64,000 nt of DNA from Paenibacillus sp. CC-CFT747 (GTDB lineage Bacteria; Bacillota; Bacilli; Paenibacillales; NBRC-103111). Below the pieces are notes generated by a model. That model was not told where the DNA came from. It worked only from the letters and a program-made list of their open reading frames with translations, and ran no database searches. This document shows positions 8,386 through 18,010 of the stretch, in pieces (positions within the stretch are counted from its first letter, which is position 1; every line of letters starts with the position of its first letter). The position numbers and the translations under genes are program-made. Where the stretch lies: assembly GCA_030323305.1 (NCBI GenBank), contig CP106741.1:1999501-2063500 (forward strand), written 5' to 3'.

Positions 8386-10452
8386 TTGCTGCAAGGATAT
8401 AGAAAATGGAACAGCCGGGTGCCCAAGGTTCTTTGGGCCCTTGTTGTGATCGGCCTGCTGGCTTCGCTGCCGCTGGCCTTTCAGCGTGTACAGACCGAGA
8501 AATCCGCCAAGCGAGTCGAATTCGTGTTCGATTACCGCGATCTGGTGGAAATCGCCGACTACCGCACCCAGCCTCAGGATTTCGTGAGCCGTCAGCTGGA
8601 CAGCCTTAAAAAGGCGGGCGTCCGCTCCGTCGCCGTGTACGAAGCCACCCTGTCGGAGCTTCAGACCGCCCGGCGGCTTGAGGTGTACAACGCCAAGGAA
8701 GCGGCTCTGCTGAACCAAAAGCCGCTCGGCGCAAACGAAAATTACGTGTATGTGCTGTTCCCGGATGCCGCGGCGCAAGCCAAGCTGCAGCCGGTGCTGG
8801 AGAAGGGCTTCGCCCGCTTCCAGGTACAGACCGAAGCCTGGAAGGCCGGGGGCCGGAATGGTCTCGTCATCAAGCTTCCTTATGACGAAGCCATTCTGAA
8901 GCCGCTTGGGCCGGATCCGGCCGCCCTCGAGCTCATCAAGAGCAAGGGGATGCAGGTGGTGGCCCGGATCTCGAACCGTCATCAGCCGTTTGTCCAGGAA
9001 GACCTGGACGCCGTGCTGGCCCAGTACAGCGCAGCCGGAGCGAAGTCTCTCATCGTGGAGGGCGATTCCGTTCCCGGGTACAGTACGGGAGTGAAGCAGC
9101 CCGGCATCGAGGCCTTTGCGAAGCTCATGCAGAAATACGGCATGGGGCTCGCCTCCGTGGAGCTCATCAAGACCCCGGCCGGCATGAACACGCTGGCCAA
9201 GGATTTGAAATATAACGTCTTCCGCGCCCATTCCTTCACGGAAGCGGACGCCGACAAGCTTTCAGCGAACGTGACCGATGCCGAGCGCAAGAACCGCATC
9301 CTGACGACCGCCGACCGGTTCGTGCTGGCCGTTAAGGACCGGAATATTCGGCTCGTGTTCCTGAATGCCCATGCCGTCCGCAACCCGGACAAGGGGCAGA
9401 TTCTCGATCCGATCGAGCCGCTGCTGCAGACGCTGCAAGGGCCGGAAGGCGCGATTCCGCGGATCAAGGAAGCCGGCTTTACGGTGGGCGAAGGACAGGC
9501 TCACTCGTTCGATTACCAGCATGCTTCCTGGCAAACTCCGCTTCGCCTCTTGGTAGTGCTGGGAAGCGTAGCGATCATCGTGCTGATGCTTTCGCATTTT
9601 GTACCGGGATTGGCCCTGGCTCTGCTTCTTCTTGGGGTCATCGCTTCGGCGGGCCTGTATGTGCTTATGCCGAATATGCTGTTCAAGCTGCTCGCCTTGG
9701 GCGCCGGGATCAGCTCGGCCTCTCTGGCCATGATGCTGGCCGTCCTGAAGATCCGGAAGAAATCGTCCAACCCGGACGAAACGAGGCTCGGGTTTCTCTT
9801 TAACCTGTTTATCCGCACCTCGCTTCTCTCGCTGGTCGGAGCCGCCTTTGTCGTCGGCCTCTTAAGCCATATTACCTACAACCTGCTCCTGGACCAGTTC
9901 ACGGGAGTTAAGCTGCTGGGTCTGTTCCCGGTAGTGGTTATGGGCGTGTATGTGCTGTTCTTCAGCGAGGGACTGAGCCGCGCGGAGATCGGGCGTCGGG
10001 TCCGTCACATTTTTGCTTCCTACATCAACGTTCTGTGGGTGGTGACCGCCGGCGTCCTGCTGGCCGCCATGTACTACTACATGTCCCGGACGGGCAACGA
10101 GGGGCAGGTCTCGCCGTTGGAGATGGCTTTCCGTTCCTTCCTGGAGAACACGCTCGGGGTCCGGCCGCGGACGAAGGAATTTCTCATCGGCCATCCTCTC
10201 TTCTTCCTGGGAGGGTATCTCGCCCTGAAATATAGATGGAAAAGCGCCTTTTTCCTCTTTCTGCTTGGGGTTATCGGCCAAGTGGACATGGTGGGGACGT
10301 TTACTCACCTCCATACGCCGATCTACATTTCGCTCATTCGAGTCGGCTATGGAATGCTGTTCGGCGCGTTGATCGGTCTCTTGCTGATCGCCGTTTGGGA
10401 AATCGGGGCAAGGAGTTGGAAGGCATGGACCGCCGCATCAAGAAGATTGTAA
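8386..10452 (+). CDS. DUF5693 family polytopic membrane protein
   Basis: A protein of 688 residues with one N-terminal membrane segment (about 15-35), an extracytoplasmic domain of about 340 residues, and then eight or so hydrophobic segments from residue 385 to the end. It resembles the DUF5693 family, for which no biochemical function is established. TTG 8386 is preferred: the ribosome site AGGAAGTGA (8371-8379) lies 9 nt upstream and includes the GTG at 8377. It overlaps csaB by 28 bp, so the two are translated from one mRNA; co-transcription with csaB suggests a role in secondary cell-wall polymer assembly or export, which is inference only. Confidence 0.8.
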   Translation: MLQGYRKWNSRVPKVLWALVVIGLLASLPLAFQRVQTEKSAKRVEFVFDYRDLVEIADYRTQPQDFVSRQLDSLKKAGVRSVAVYEATLSELQTARRLEVYNAKEAALLNQKPLGANENYVYVLFPDAAAQAKLQPVLEKGFARFQVQTEAWKAGGRNGLVIKLPYDEAILKPLGPDPAALELIKSKGMQVVARISNRHQPFVQEDLDAVLAQYSAAGAKSLIVEGDSVPGYSTGVKQPGIEAFAKLMQKYGMGLASVELIKTPAGMNTLAKDLKYNVFRAHSFTEADADKLSANVTDAERKNRILTTADRFVLAVKDRNIRLVFLNAHAVRNPDKGQILDPIEPLLQTLQGPEGAIPRIKEAGFTVGEGQAHSFDYQHASWQTPLRLLVVLGSVAIIVLMLSHFVPGLALALLLLGVIASAGLYVLMPNMLFKLLALGAGISSASLAMMLAVLKIRKKSSNPDETRLGFLFNLFIRTSLLSLVGAAFVVGLLSHITYNLLLDQFTGVKLLGLFPVVVMGVYVLFFSEGLSRAEIGRRVRHIFASYINVLWVVTAGVLLAAMYYYMSRTGNEGQVSPLEMAFRSFLENTLGVRPRTKEFLIGHPLFFLGGYLALKYRWKSAFFLFLLGVIGQVDMVGTFTHLHTPIYISLIRVGYGMLFGALIGLLLIAVWEIGARSWKAWTAASRRL

Positions 10453-11531
10453 TCTCCGGCTACTACGGCTTCCACAACAGCGGAGACGAGGCGGTTCTGC
10501 AGTCCATTCTGCTAGCGCTGGAGAGCGAGGGAGAGAAGCAGGGCATCCGCATTGAGCCGATCGTGCTGTCCGGCGATCCGGCTTGGACGGAAGAGACCTA
10601 TAAGGTCAAGGCCGTTCATAGAATGAAAATGGGCCGGGTTCTCTCGGCCCTCCGGTCGAGCGACGGCTTGATCAGCGGAGGCGGCAGCCTCCTCCAGGAT
10701 TCCACCGGACGGATGACCATTCCGTATTACCTGGGAATCCTCAAGCTCGCCCAATGGCTCGGCAAGCCGACCTTCGTCTACTCCCAGGGCATCGGGCCGG
10801 TGAACCGGTCCTCCTACTTCCCTTGGATCCGGCGGGTCTTTGCCAAGAGCCGGTATGTCTCCGTCCGGGACGTGGAGTCTGCCCAGCTGCTTAAGCGGAT
10901 GGGCCTCGCCCGGGACGCGGAAGTCGTGCCCGATCCGGTCATGGGCCTTCCGCTCCGCGGGGTTCCTCTATCCGCTGAGGCGGACCTCCCGACCGTCGGG
11001 GTCTCCGTCCGCTTCTGGAACGAGAACCGCTCGGAGCTGGAGGGGCTCGCCCACAGTCTCGACCGGCTGGTGGAGGCGAAGCAGGTGAAGATCCGCTTCC
11101 TGCCCTTCCACCTGCCTTCCGATGTGGAGGCGTCCCGGGAGGTAATCAAGCGCATGAAGAAGGCCGGCGAGGCCATCCTCGAGGTAGCCGAAGGAGTGGA
11201 GCATCCGCAGGACATGCTCGCGGAAGTGAGTGCCTGCAGCCTGCTGATCGGCATGCGGCTTCATTCCCTGATCTATGCCGCTTCCCAGTCGGTACCGGTT
11301 ATCGGAATCTCCTATGACCCGAAGATTGACCAGTTTCTCAACCGCCTGGGCATGAAGGCGGCCGCATCCGTTACCTGTTTCGATTCCGACGGCTTGGCGG
11401 CGGAGGCGGTCCGCCTCCTGGAGAACAAGACCCAGTGGGCGGAGGAGAAACGGAAGGCCATTGAGCGGCTCAAGCTCGAGGCCCAGCGGCCGGCCCGGGA
11501 AATCGCCGCATTTCTCACTAACGAAAGGTGA
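10425..11531 (+). CDS. csaB: Polysaccharide pyruvyl transferase CsaB
   Basis: CsaB adds pyruvate ketal groups to the secondary cell-wall polymer, creating the ligand that SLH domains bind. The 368-residue protein begins IKKIVISGYYGFHNSGDEAV, the typical CsaB N terminus, continues with ISGGGSLLQDSTG and QGIGPV, and ends with the GMRLHSLIYAASQSVPVIGI block of the polysaccharide pyruvyl transferase family. ATG 10425 follows AAGGAG. Its position next to tagA, tagO and two SLH-protein genes makes a coherent S-layer anchoring locus, similar in content to the one described in Paenibacillus alvei. Confidence 0.94.
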   Translation: MDRRIKKIVISGYYGFHNSGDEAVLQSILLALESEGEKQGIRIEPIVLSGDPAWTEETYKVKAVHRMKMGRVLSALRSSDGLISGGGSLLQDSTGRMTIPYYLGILKLAQWLGKPTFVYSQGIGPVNRSSYFPWIRRVFAKSRYVSVRDVESAQLLKRMGLARDAEVVPDPVMGLPLRGVPLSAEADLPTVGVSVRFWNENRSELEGLAHSLDRLVEAKQVKIRFLPFHLPSDVEASREVIKRMKKAGEAILEVAEGVEHPQDMLAEVSACSLLIGMRLHSLIYAASQSVPVIGISYDPKIDQFLNRLGMKAAASVTCFDSDGLAAEAVRLLENKTQWAEEKRKAIERLKLEAQRPAREIAAFLTNER

Positions 11532-11537
11532 TTGTCC

Positions 11538-12281
11538 ATGAATATACCTAAGGTATCCATTTTTGGAGTTCCGTTCTCCAAGCTGGATTTTCAAGATACG
11601 ATAAAGCTTCTGTGCGAAAGAATCCGGGAGCGCCGGACGACCCAGGTGATCACGGCCAATCCCATCATGGTCATGACGGCGCTGGAGAATCCGGCTTATA
11701 TGGCCATGATGAAACGTGCCGAAATCATCGTTCCCGATGGGGCGGGGGTCGTCTGGGCCGCTAATTATGTCGGCAATCCCGTGGCGGAGAAGGTGGCGGG
11801 CATCGACTTGCTTCATGAGCTGCTGCGGATCGGGGAGAACGAAGATTGGAAGGTCTTTCTGCTCGGAACCTCGCCTGAGGTGATTCAAGTGGCCGCATCC
11901 CGCTTAAAAGATAGATATCCGCGGATCCGCCTCGTTGGCGTTCGGGACGGCTATTTCAAAAGCGATCAGGATGAAGAGGTCATACGCGAGATTACGGCGG
12001 CGGAGCCCGACCTGCTTTTTGTGGGCCGGGGAGCGGACACCCAGGAGCCGTGGATCGACCGTTACAAGGACCGGCTTCACGTACCGGTAATCATGGGGGT
12101 CGGAGGAAGCTTCGACATCATGGCCGGACGGCTCAAGCGGGCTCCTAAGCTTTTTATCAAGCTGAGACTGGAATGGTTCTACCGGCTTCTGCAGGAGCCG
12201 GCGCGGTACAAAAGGATGCTCGTTTTGCCCAAATTTGCCATGAAAGTTATGAGAGAAAAAGAGAACGTGCAGAAAACCTAA
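11538..12281 (+). CDS. tagA: WecG/TagA/CpsF family N-acetylmannosaminyltransferase
   Basis: TagA-type GT26 glycosyltransferases add ManNAc to GlcNAc-PP-undecaprenol. In Paenibacillus this forms the first disaccharide of the secondary cell-wall polymer, whose ManNAc CsaB then pyruvylates. The 247 residues show the family blocks TANPIMVMTALENP (near 38), VPDGAGVVWAA (near 64), FLLGTSPEV and the C-terminal GVGGSFDIMAGRLKRAP with LEWFYRLLQEP. ATG 11538 is used: AAAGGTGA ends 6 nt upstream and overlaps the csaB stop, so the genes are translationally coupled. TTG 11532 is too close to that site. Confidence 0.92.
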   Translation: MNIPKVSIFGVPFSKLDFQDTIKLLCERIRERRTTQVITANPIMVMTALENPAYMAMMKRAEIIVPDGAGVVWAANYVGNPVAEKVAGIDLLHELLRIGENEDWKVFLLGTSPEVIQVAASRLKDRYPRIRLVGVRDGYFKSDQDEEVIREITAAEPDLLFVGRGADTQEPWIDRYKDRLHVPVIMGVGGSFDIMAGRLKRAPKLFIKLRLEWFYRLLQEPARYKRMLVLPKFAMKVMREKENVQKT

Positions 12282-12400
12282 GAAAATTGCCGAAAAACGG
12301 CTGTAGACTGGTGAATTCGCCCGAATATCCGGTGGAGTTATTGCTAGGTTGCCTGTATAATTGATTGCTGTAGCACATAGATATGAGGGGTTGTGAAAGA

Positions 12401-13501
12401 ATGAATGGGTGGATCTACGTGATAGGTTTTGCAGCAGCCTGTGTGCTGGCCATCATACTAACCCCGATCATGAAGAAGCTTGCCTTCTGGGTGGGGGCGG
12501 TATCCGTACCGAATCACCGCAGTGTCCATACGAAACCGATGCCTTTGCTGGGCGGCTTGGCGATTTTCTTTGCCTTCGTTGGCTCCTATTTCGTCGTCAT
12601 GCCGGCAGCGGATGTTACCGATAAAGATCATATTGGATTGGGCCTTATTCTGGGCGGCTCTATCATAGCCCTGGTGGGGGCGCTCGATGACCGTCTTAAT
12701 CTCTCGCCGAAACTTAAGGTGCTGGGCCAGCTTATCGCGGCTATCGTGGTCGTCTCCTTCGGTCTCGAAATTGACGTGGTGAATATTCCTTTCGGGGATT
12801 CCATCAGCATTGAGCAGAACTGGATCAGCTATCCGCTGACGATCATCTGGATCATTGCCATCACCAATGCGATCAACCTGATCGACGGCTTGGATGGTTT
12901 GTCCGCGGGAGTCTCGAGCATAGCGGCGGGGACCATTCTGGTTATGGCCCTTATGATGGCCAACCCGAACGCCATGGTTATTCTTCTCTGCGCGATTCTG
13001 ATCGGCAGCTCGCTTGGCTTCCTGATCTTCAACTTTCATCCGGCGAAGATCTTCATGGGAGATTCCGGATCGCTTTTCCTTGGGTTCGCTCTATCGATTT
13101 TATCGATTATGGGTTACAAGCAGGCAACGATTGTTTCCTTCCTCGTTCCGATTCTCGTGCTTGGGGTTCCCATCTCGGATACCCTGCTCGCGATCGTACG
13201 GAGGAAGCTGAACAAGAAGCCGATCTCCGTGGCGGACAAGGGCCACCTGCATCACTGCCTGATGGACCTGGGCTTCGGGATGCGCAAGACGGTTCTGATC
13301 ATCTACGGAATCGCTATCGTGTTCGGGGCCTGTGCCGTTCTGATGACGCAGGACCAGAGCTGGGTGACCATTGTGATCACGGTCATCGTGCTGCTTCTTC
13401 TCGAAGTGGGGGCGGAAGCGATCGGCATCATCAGCAAAACGCGCAAGCCAGTGCTTCAATTCCTTACCCGTCTGCGGGATGCCATTGCCGCAAACCGTTA
13501 A
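12401..13501 (+). CDS. tagO: Undecaprenyl-phosphate GlcNAc-1-phosphate transferase (TagO/WecA family)
   Basis: An integral membrane enzyme of 366 residues that starts lipid-linked polymer synthesis by moving GlcNAc-1-P to undecaprenyl phosphate. Family motifs are present: SVHTKPMPLLGGLAIF, the Asp pair in GALDDRLNLSPKLKVLGQ, NAINLIDGLDGLSAG, FNFHPAKIFMGDSGSLFLGF and the His-rich loop KGHLHHCLMDLG. About ten hydrophobic segments alternate with these loops. ATG 12401 is chosen because GAGGGG lies 10 nt upstream. Together with tagA and csaB it would complete initiation, second sugar and pyruvylation of the SLH ligand. A perfect terminator follows. Confidence 0.92.
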   Translation: MNGWIYVIGFAAACVLAIILTPIMKKLAFWVGAVSVPNHRSVHTKPMPLLGGLAIFFAFVGSYFVVMPAADVTDKDHIGLGLILGGSIIALVGALDDRLNLSPKLKVLGQLIAAIVVVSFGLEIDVVNIPFGDSISIEQNWISYPLTIIWIIAITNAINLIDGLDGLSAGVSSIAAGTILVMALMMANPNAMVILLCAILIGSSLGFLIFNFHPAKIFMGDSGSLFLGFALSILSIMGYKQATIVSFLVPILVLGVPISDTLLAIVRRKLNKKPISVADKGHLHHCLMDLGFGMRKTVLIIYGIAIVFGACAVLMTQDQSWVTIVITVIVLLLLEVGAEAIGIISKTRKPVLQFLTRLRDAIAANR

Positions 13502-13531
13502 CCAATCTAGTAAGCTATTATCTATCTTTCT

Positions 13532-13558
13532 CCCCGTCTCGTAGAGACGGGGTTTTTT
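13532..13558 (+). terminator. Rho-independent terminator after tagO
   Basis: Perfect 9-bp stem CCCCGTCTC/GAGACGGGG, GTA loop, six T. It closes the csaB-tagA-tagO unit. Confidence 0.95.
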
Positions 13559-13660
13559 GCGTGTTCCTATAACTATTCGACACCGGGAAGCCGATATACC
13601 CACTACATCACTCTATCGTTACACAGAGAAGAACCCCAGAAACGCAAGGAGGAACTAAAG

Positions 13661-16600
13661 TTGAAAACGTATGTCCAGAGAGGAACCAGTCTGCTGATGG
13701 CCTTCGTGCTGTTGGTGAGCCTGTTCCCCGCCTTCGCAGGCCATGCCCAAGCGGCCGCCAACTTTTTTACGCCGGACGATGTCAAGCTTGCCGCGAGCGC
13801 CAATCTTCCGCTAACCTCGGTCAATCGCTCTACCGCTTTACTTGCCAGCAAAAGCACACTGCCCGTAACCGGGACCTTCCAGTACGTTGCATCGGATTCC
13901 TTGTCCGTTAAGGTCGAGCAGCTGAGCAAGAATCAGTCCGGCCAATTTGTAACCGACAGCCAGCATGTCTTTACCGCTTCCGTAGCGGCCACTTCCTCCA
14001 ACAAATTCGAGGCGCGGAATGTGGAGCTGTTCCCGGGCTACAACCAGGTCACCTTTACCGGCATGCAGGGAGGCGTCGCGAAGACCGACGTGTTCTATGT
14101 GCTGTATGAAGATATCCCATACCTCCGCTCCCTTAAGGTAGGGTCCGGCAGCGACAACCCCGTCAACCTGAACGAGGGGACAAGCGTGGTTATGGCCAAC
14201 AACATGATTTACCTGCAGGGCGAGGTCCAGAACGGATCCCGCGTTTGGGTCAACGGGTCGGGGGCCTCGATCCTGGAGGATGGAACGTTCTTTTCTCCCA
14301 CCTTCCGCATCAAGCCTGGCAAGAACAGACTGGACATCATCATCGAGAACCAGACGAACCAGCTGAAGGTTTCCCGCGATGTCTATTATTACGATCCGCA
14401 GAATCCGTTTGTGGAATTGGAGCTAATCCAGGATGGCGTGCGCAAATCCATTCTCGACGACTCGCCTAGTTTTACGGGTCCGAGCAGCACCGGGCAGATC
14501 CGGGGAAAGCTGCTTGTTCCGGATAACGGCAAAGATTTCTTCGGAGCGGGAATCGCGACGATTAAGATCAATACGGTGGACACCCCGTTTACTCCGACCA
14601 GCTCGGCCATCACGACAGAACCGGCACAGCAGACCATTCCGGGCAATCCGTCTTACCGGCTGATCGATTTTACGACGGCTGCCTATACGTTCCAGAACAC
14701 AGCCGGCGTGTTCGACCAGAATCAATCCGTTACCATATCGGTGAACTACGACAACTTTACGGGCAGCCTTGCTAGGGGATTCCAGTTCCTGCCTAATGAA
14801 GTGGCGCTCAAAAGCGTGTCCCTGCTCCCTAACTTCAACGAAGCCTCTCCGAGCATTTCTAATGCTGTGGCGTTGAACAATTCGGAAGTGAAGAGCGAAA
14901 CCTTCTATATTCTTGCTGAAACGGACAAGCCGTTTGATGAGCTGCGGGCGTCGCTCCAGCCTCTGGCTACTGTACCGCTTAACCTGACGTACTTGACCAG
15001 CGTCCAGTCGGACAACTCGTTGGGCACAGCCAAAACCGCCAAGCAGATCTACAAGGTGACAGGACTGCCGAACGGCAGCCAGCAGATCAAGTTCCAGCTG
15101 TATACTTACACCCCTTCACCCGGACGGTATTTGAGCTCGACCTTGACCGCCAACGTCAATTACGTTTCGACCAACTACATTTCGGTTGAGAACCTGTATG
15201 ACGGACAGAGCTTCTCCTTTGACTCCAGCAAAGGCATCCAGACGATCAACGTCAAAGGTCAATTTGTCGGCTTCAAGGGGCAGTTGATCTCCGGAACGAC
15301 GGAGAATGCCGAATTGTTCATCAACGGGGTCAAGAAGACCTTTACGGTAGACGCCAGCAATAACTTCAACTTCAATCTGATCGTGAACCAAGGAGGAACC
15401 GAGCTGTACTACGGGGAGAACCGGATTGTGTTCACCGCCCGCTATGTCGACAATGGAACCTTCCGGGACATCGAGAAGCAGATCAAGATCTACCTCATCG
15501 ACACGAACATAGCCACGATTGAGCGGTTCCAGCCGGTTCTCGTTCCCAAGTTCGGAAGAACGCTGGACTTGACGGATGAGAAGAATGTGTTTAAGGATCC
15601 GTCTCCGGATTTCGTGTACAGCGATAACAAATACACCACGACCCAGAGGGATCCGTTCGATCTGGTTCTTAAGGGGAGCGGAGCGAAGGAAGCCACGATC
15701 AAGCTCGGGGGCAACGTTATTTTCTCGTATTCGTTAAGTCCCGTAACGGAAACCCGTTCCGATACCTATACCTACACTTCGCCCGAAGGAACGGGCATGA
15801 CCGCCTACGATCTGGCCGGCAAGCAGGATGGCTTCGTCATCCGGCTGAAGAACATTAAGATCGACGTGCCGGGATCCCAAACCTATGTCCTCGAGCTTAC
15901 CAACACCTCAGGGGCCAAGGTCACACGGGTGCTGGAGCTGGTGCGTCAAGCGGCGCCTTATACCATTAAATCTCCTAAACCAACGGTAGGAGACCGGATC
16001 GTCGTTAACAAAAACTTCGTCCACTTCGACATCGACGCCGAAGGGGCGGACTCGGTTACCATTGAAGGCCAGCCGGCCGTCAAGCGTCCCGATTACAAGG
16101 ACCGGTTCATTTACGACTATGTCGGCTTGAAGCCGGACAAGGAAAATTCGCTTAAGATTACCATCAAGCGGGGCAAAGATTCGGTGACCGACACGGTCAA
16201 GGTTTTCTATACGAGCAGTATCGAGACCGGAACAGCCTTTGAGGAGAAGATCAACAGCAAGCACAGTGTTTTGAACAAGGGCATTGAACTGAGCTTTCCG
16301 AAAGGCACCATTCTGAAGAAAGCCATCCCAACGAACGGCATCGAGCAGTTCTATGACAGCAACATTCTCCTGTTCGGGATTGCTAACCCGTCCGACGGAA
16401 CCGTGGAGAAGGTCAACGATTACGGCGAGATCAAGGGACTGAATGCCGACACGCGGACTGACTCCCGCAACGGCGGCCATTATACAATACCGGTCCTCGA
16501 GAAAATGGTCCGCCTCTTCACCTCGACCATTGACCGCAGCAACTTTACCACCATCTCGCCGATCTATTACATCAACGGGGGAGTAGCGGAAACCTATAAC

Positions 16601-17497
16601 ACTCCGGCCACCAATGGATTGGATCCGTATGCAGTGGAAGGGACCTTCACGGAATTTGAGCCGCAGCGCAAGCTGGTTCCCACGAACCGGGGGACGCTCA
16701 AGCTGAAATTCAACACCAGTGTAGTAGATGAAGCGAGCAGCCTGGTGACCGTCTTTAAGTTTACCGAGAGAGGCAAATGGGAGAATATCGGAGGAGAAGT
16801 AGACAGCAAGGCCAACACGATCACCGTGCCTTTTGACGAGTTCGGGTATTATATGGTGACCAAGCTGCGCAGCTCCTACAAGGACATTACCGATCATGGA
16901 TGGGCACGAAATGTGCTCGACGGCTTGTATTCGAAAGGCCTGATGGTGAACATTCATAACGACAGCTTCGGGGCGTATGACATGACCTCGCGCGGGGAAT
17001 TCGCCACTCTGCTGGTTAAGGCGCTGAACATTCCTCTGAATTACGAAGGGACGCCGTCCTTTACGGACATCAGCCCGGGCATGAAGCTGAAGACATGGGA
17101 TTACGAGCATATCGAGACAGCGGCCCGTGCAGGTATCGTGACGGGAATTGAGAACGGGATCTTCGGAGCGATAGCTCCTCTGACCCGGGAACAGGCGGCG
17201 GCGATGATCGCGCGTGCTCTCGAGTTGAAGCTGGCCATCAACGATGACAAGCTTAAGAAGTCACTGGAGAAGAACTTTACCGATGCCGCGAGCATTGATT
17301 TCTACGCCGTGCCGGCCATCGATGCGGTTTTCAAGGCGGGGATCATGCTGGGTGAGGAAGTTGCGCCTAAGCCGGGAGAGAAGAAGTCCACCGTGGCCTT
17401 CAACCCGAAAGCGAAGCTGACCCGTGACCAGGCCGGCGCAATCGCCGTGCGTCTTCTTCAGAAATCGACAAAAATCTTCCCGAAAAACTTGAATTAA
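13661..17497 (+). CDS. Large exported protein with three C-terminal SLH domains
   Basis: A 1278-residue exported protein. A signal peptide (SLLMAFVLLVSLFPAFAGHAQA) covers about residues 10-32. Residues 35-1070 are a series of beta-rich, Ig-like stretches without a catalytic motif I recognise. The last 200 residues hold three SLH domains, with the characteristic TSRGEFATLLVKAL, LTREQAAAMIARAL and LTRDQAGAIAVRLL segments and the companion ARAGIVTGIENGIFG and FKAGIMLGEEV pieces. SLH domains bind pyruvylated wall polymer, so the protein should be anchored on the wall. TTG 13661 follows AAGGAGG by 8 nt. The layout (SLH at C terminus) is opposite to that of the next gene. Confidence 0.87.
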   Translation: MKTYVQRGTSLLMAFVLLVSLFPAFAGHAQAAANFFTPDDVKLAASANLPLTSVNRSTALLASKSTLPVTGTFQYVASDSLSVKVEQLSKNQSGQFVTDSQHVFTASVAATSSNKFEARNVELFPGYNQVTFTGMQGGVAKTDVFYVLYEDIPYLRSLKVGSGSDNPVNLNEGTSVVMANNMIYLQGEVQNGSRVWVNGSGASILEDGTFFSPTFRIKPGKNRLDIIIENQTNQLKVSRDVYYYDPQNPFVELELIQDGVRKSILDDSPSFTGPSSTGQIRGKLLVPDNGKDFFGAGIATIKINTVDTPFTPTSSAITTEPAQQTIPGNPSYRLIDFTTAAYTFQNTAGVFDQNQSVTISVNYDNFTGSLARGFQFLPNEVALKSVSLLPNFNEASPSISNAVALNNSEVKSETFYILAETDKPFDELRASLQPLATVPLNLTYLTSVQSDNSLGTAKTAKQIYKVTGLPNGSQQIKFQLYTYTPSPGRYLSSTLTANVNYVSTNYISVENLYDGQSFSFDSSKGIQTINVKGQFVGFKGQLISGTTENAELFINGVKKTFTVDASNNFNFNLIVNQGGTELYYGENRIVFTARYVDNGTFRDIEKQIKIYLIDTNIATIERFQPVLVPKFGRTLDLTDEKNVFKDPSPDFVYSDNKYTTTQRDPFDLVLKGSGAKEATIKLGGNVIFSYSLSPVTETRSDTYTYTSPEGTGMTAYDLAGKQDGFVIRLKNIKIDVPGSQTYVLELTNTSGAKVTRVLELVRQAAPYTIKSPKPTVGDRIVVNKNFVHFDIDAEGADSVTIEGQPAVKRPDYKDRFIYDYVGLKPDKENSLKITIKRGKDSVTDTVKVFYTSSIETGTAFEEKINSKHSVLNKGIELSFPKGTILKKAIPTNGIEQFYDSNILLFGIANPSDGTVEKVNDYGEIKGLNADTRTDSRNGGHYTIPVLEKMVRLFTSTIDRSNFTTISPIYYINGGVAETYNTPATNGLDPYAVEGTFTEFEPQRKLVPTNRGTLKLKFNTSVVDEASSLVTVFKFTERGKWENIGGEVDSKANTITVPFDEFGYYMVTKLRSSYKDITDHGWARNVLDGLYSKGLMVNIHNDSFGAYDMTSRGEFATLLVKALNIPLNYEGTPSFTDISPGMKLKTWDYEHIETAARAGIVTGIENGIFGAIAPLTREQAAAMIARALELKLAINDDKLKKSLEKNFTDAASIDFYAVPAIDAVFKAGIMLGEEVAPKPGEKKSTVAFNPKAKLTRDQAGAIAVRLLQKSTKIFPKNLN

Positions 17498-17511
17498 CCA
17501 AAACTCGACAA

Positions 17512-17541
17512 AACCCGTCTCCTCAGGAGGCGGGTTTTTCA
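17512..17541 (+). terminator. Rho-independent terminator after the C-terminal-SLH gene
   Basis: Stem AACCCGTCTCC/GGAGGCGGGTT (one T-G wobble), TCA loop, followed by five T. Confidence 0.88.
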
Positions 17542-18010
17542 TTGGAAAATAGCCCGGTCGGCTTGGATGACGCCCCATGTATACTAGGTTTTGCAGAGGG
17601 GAAATCATCCTTAGCATGAAGATAAAGCCTTGGATGATCTTTGAAAATGAAGCTGAAACAAAAAGTTGAAACTTTTTTTCGAACGGCGCAACTTTTTCGC
17701 AACACCGACGTTTAATACTTTGTGATTAGAAAAACGGGAAAGATCTTCCTTAGCTTCCATGGATGATTTTCTCAAAAATTTTCTTTACGCTGTATATCCG
17801 CCATTGTATAATGGCTAGGGTGGCGTTTAGAGACTCTATTTTTCTATCTTTGTTTACAAGTTTCTGCGGTACGAGCTGCAGACTTCATTCTGATAGCAAC
17901 GCGCTCAACTCTGGGAAGGGGGTGAATCGACAAATGAGGGAAACGAGCTCCAATTTTCTACAAAAAATAAACAGAACCCGTTAGACAATCAAGGAGGAGA
18001 AAAAAAGGTT
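17542..18010 (+). promoter_or_regulatory. Long AT-rich leader region of the S-layer gene with promoter and upstream ORF
   Basis: This gene-free stretch of about 470 bp holds a sigma-A type promoter at 17784-17812 (TTTACG, 17 nt spacer, perfect TATAAT), giving a leader of about 190 nt. Near the end lies a short ORF (17934-17984) with its own strong ribosome site, then AAGGAGG at 17991-17997 and a second AAGG just before ATG 18011. Long leaders with extra promoters or initiation sites are known for abundant wall-protein genes such as those of Brevibacillus brevis. The part from 17542 to 17780 shows AT-rich runs but no feature I can name. Confidence 0.6.
17934..17984 (+). CDS. Short upstream ORF (16 codons) in the S-layer leader
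   Basis: ATG 17934 begins a 16-residue peptide (MRETSSNFLQKINRTR) that stops 26 nt before the S-layer start codon. AAGGGGGTGA at 17916-17925 is nearly complementary to the whole anti-Shine-Dalgarno sequence and lies 11 nt upstream, so translation is likely. The peptide matches nothing I know. It may couple translation to the S-layer gene or stabilise the leader mRNA; this is inference. Confidence 0.4.
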   Translation: MRETSSNFLQKINRTR

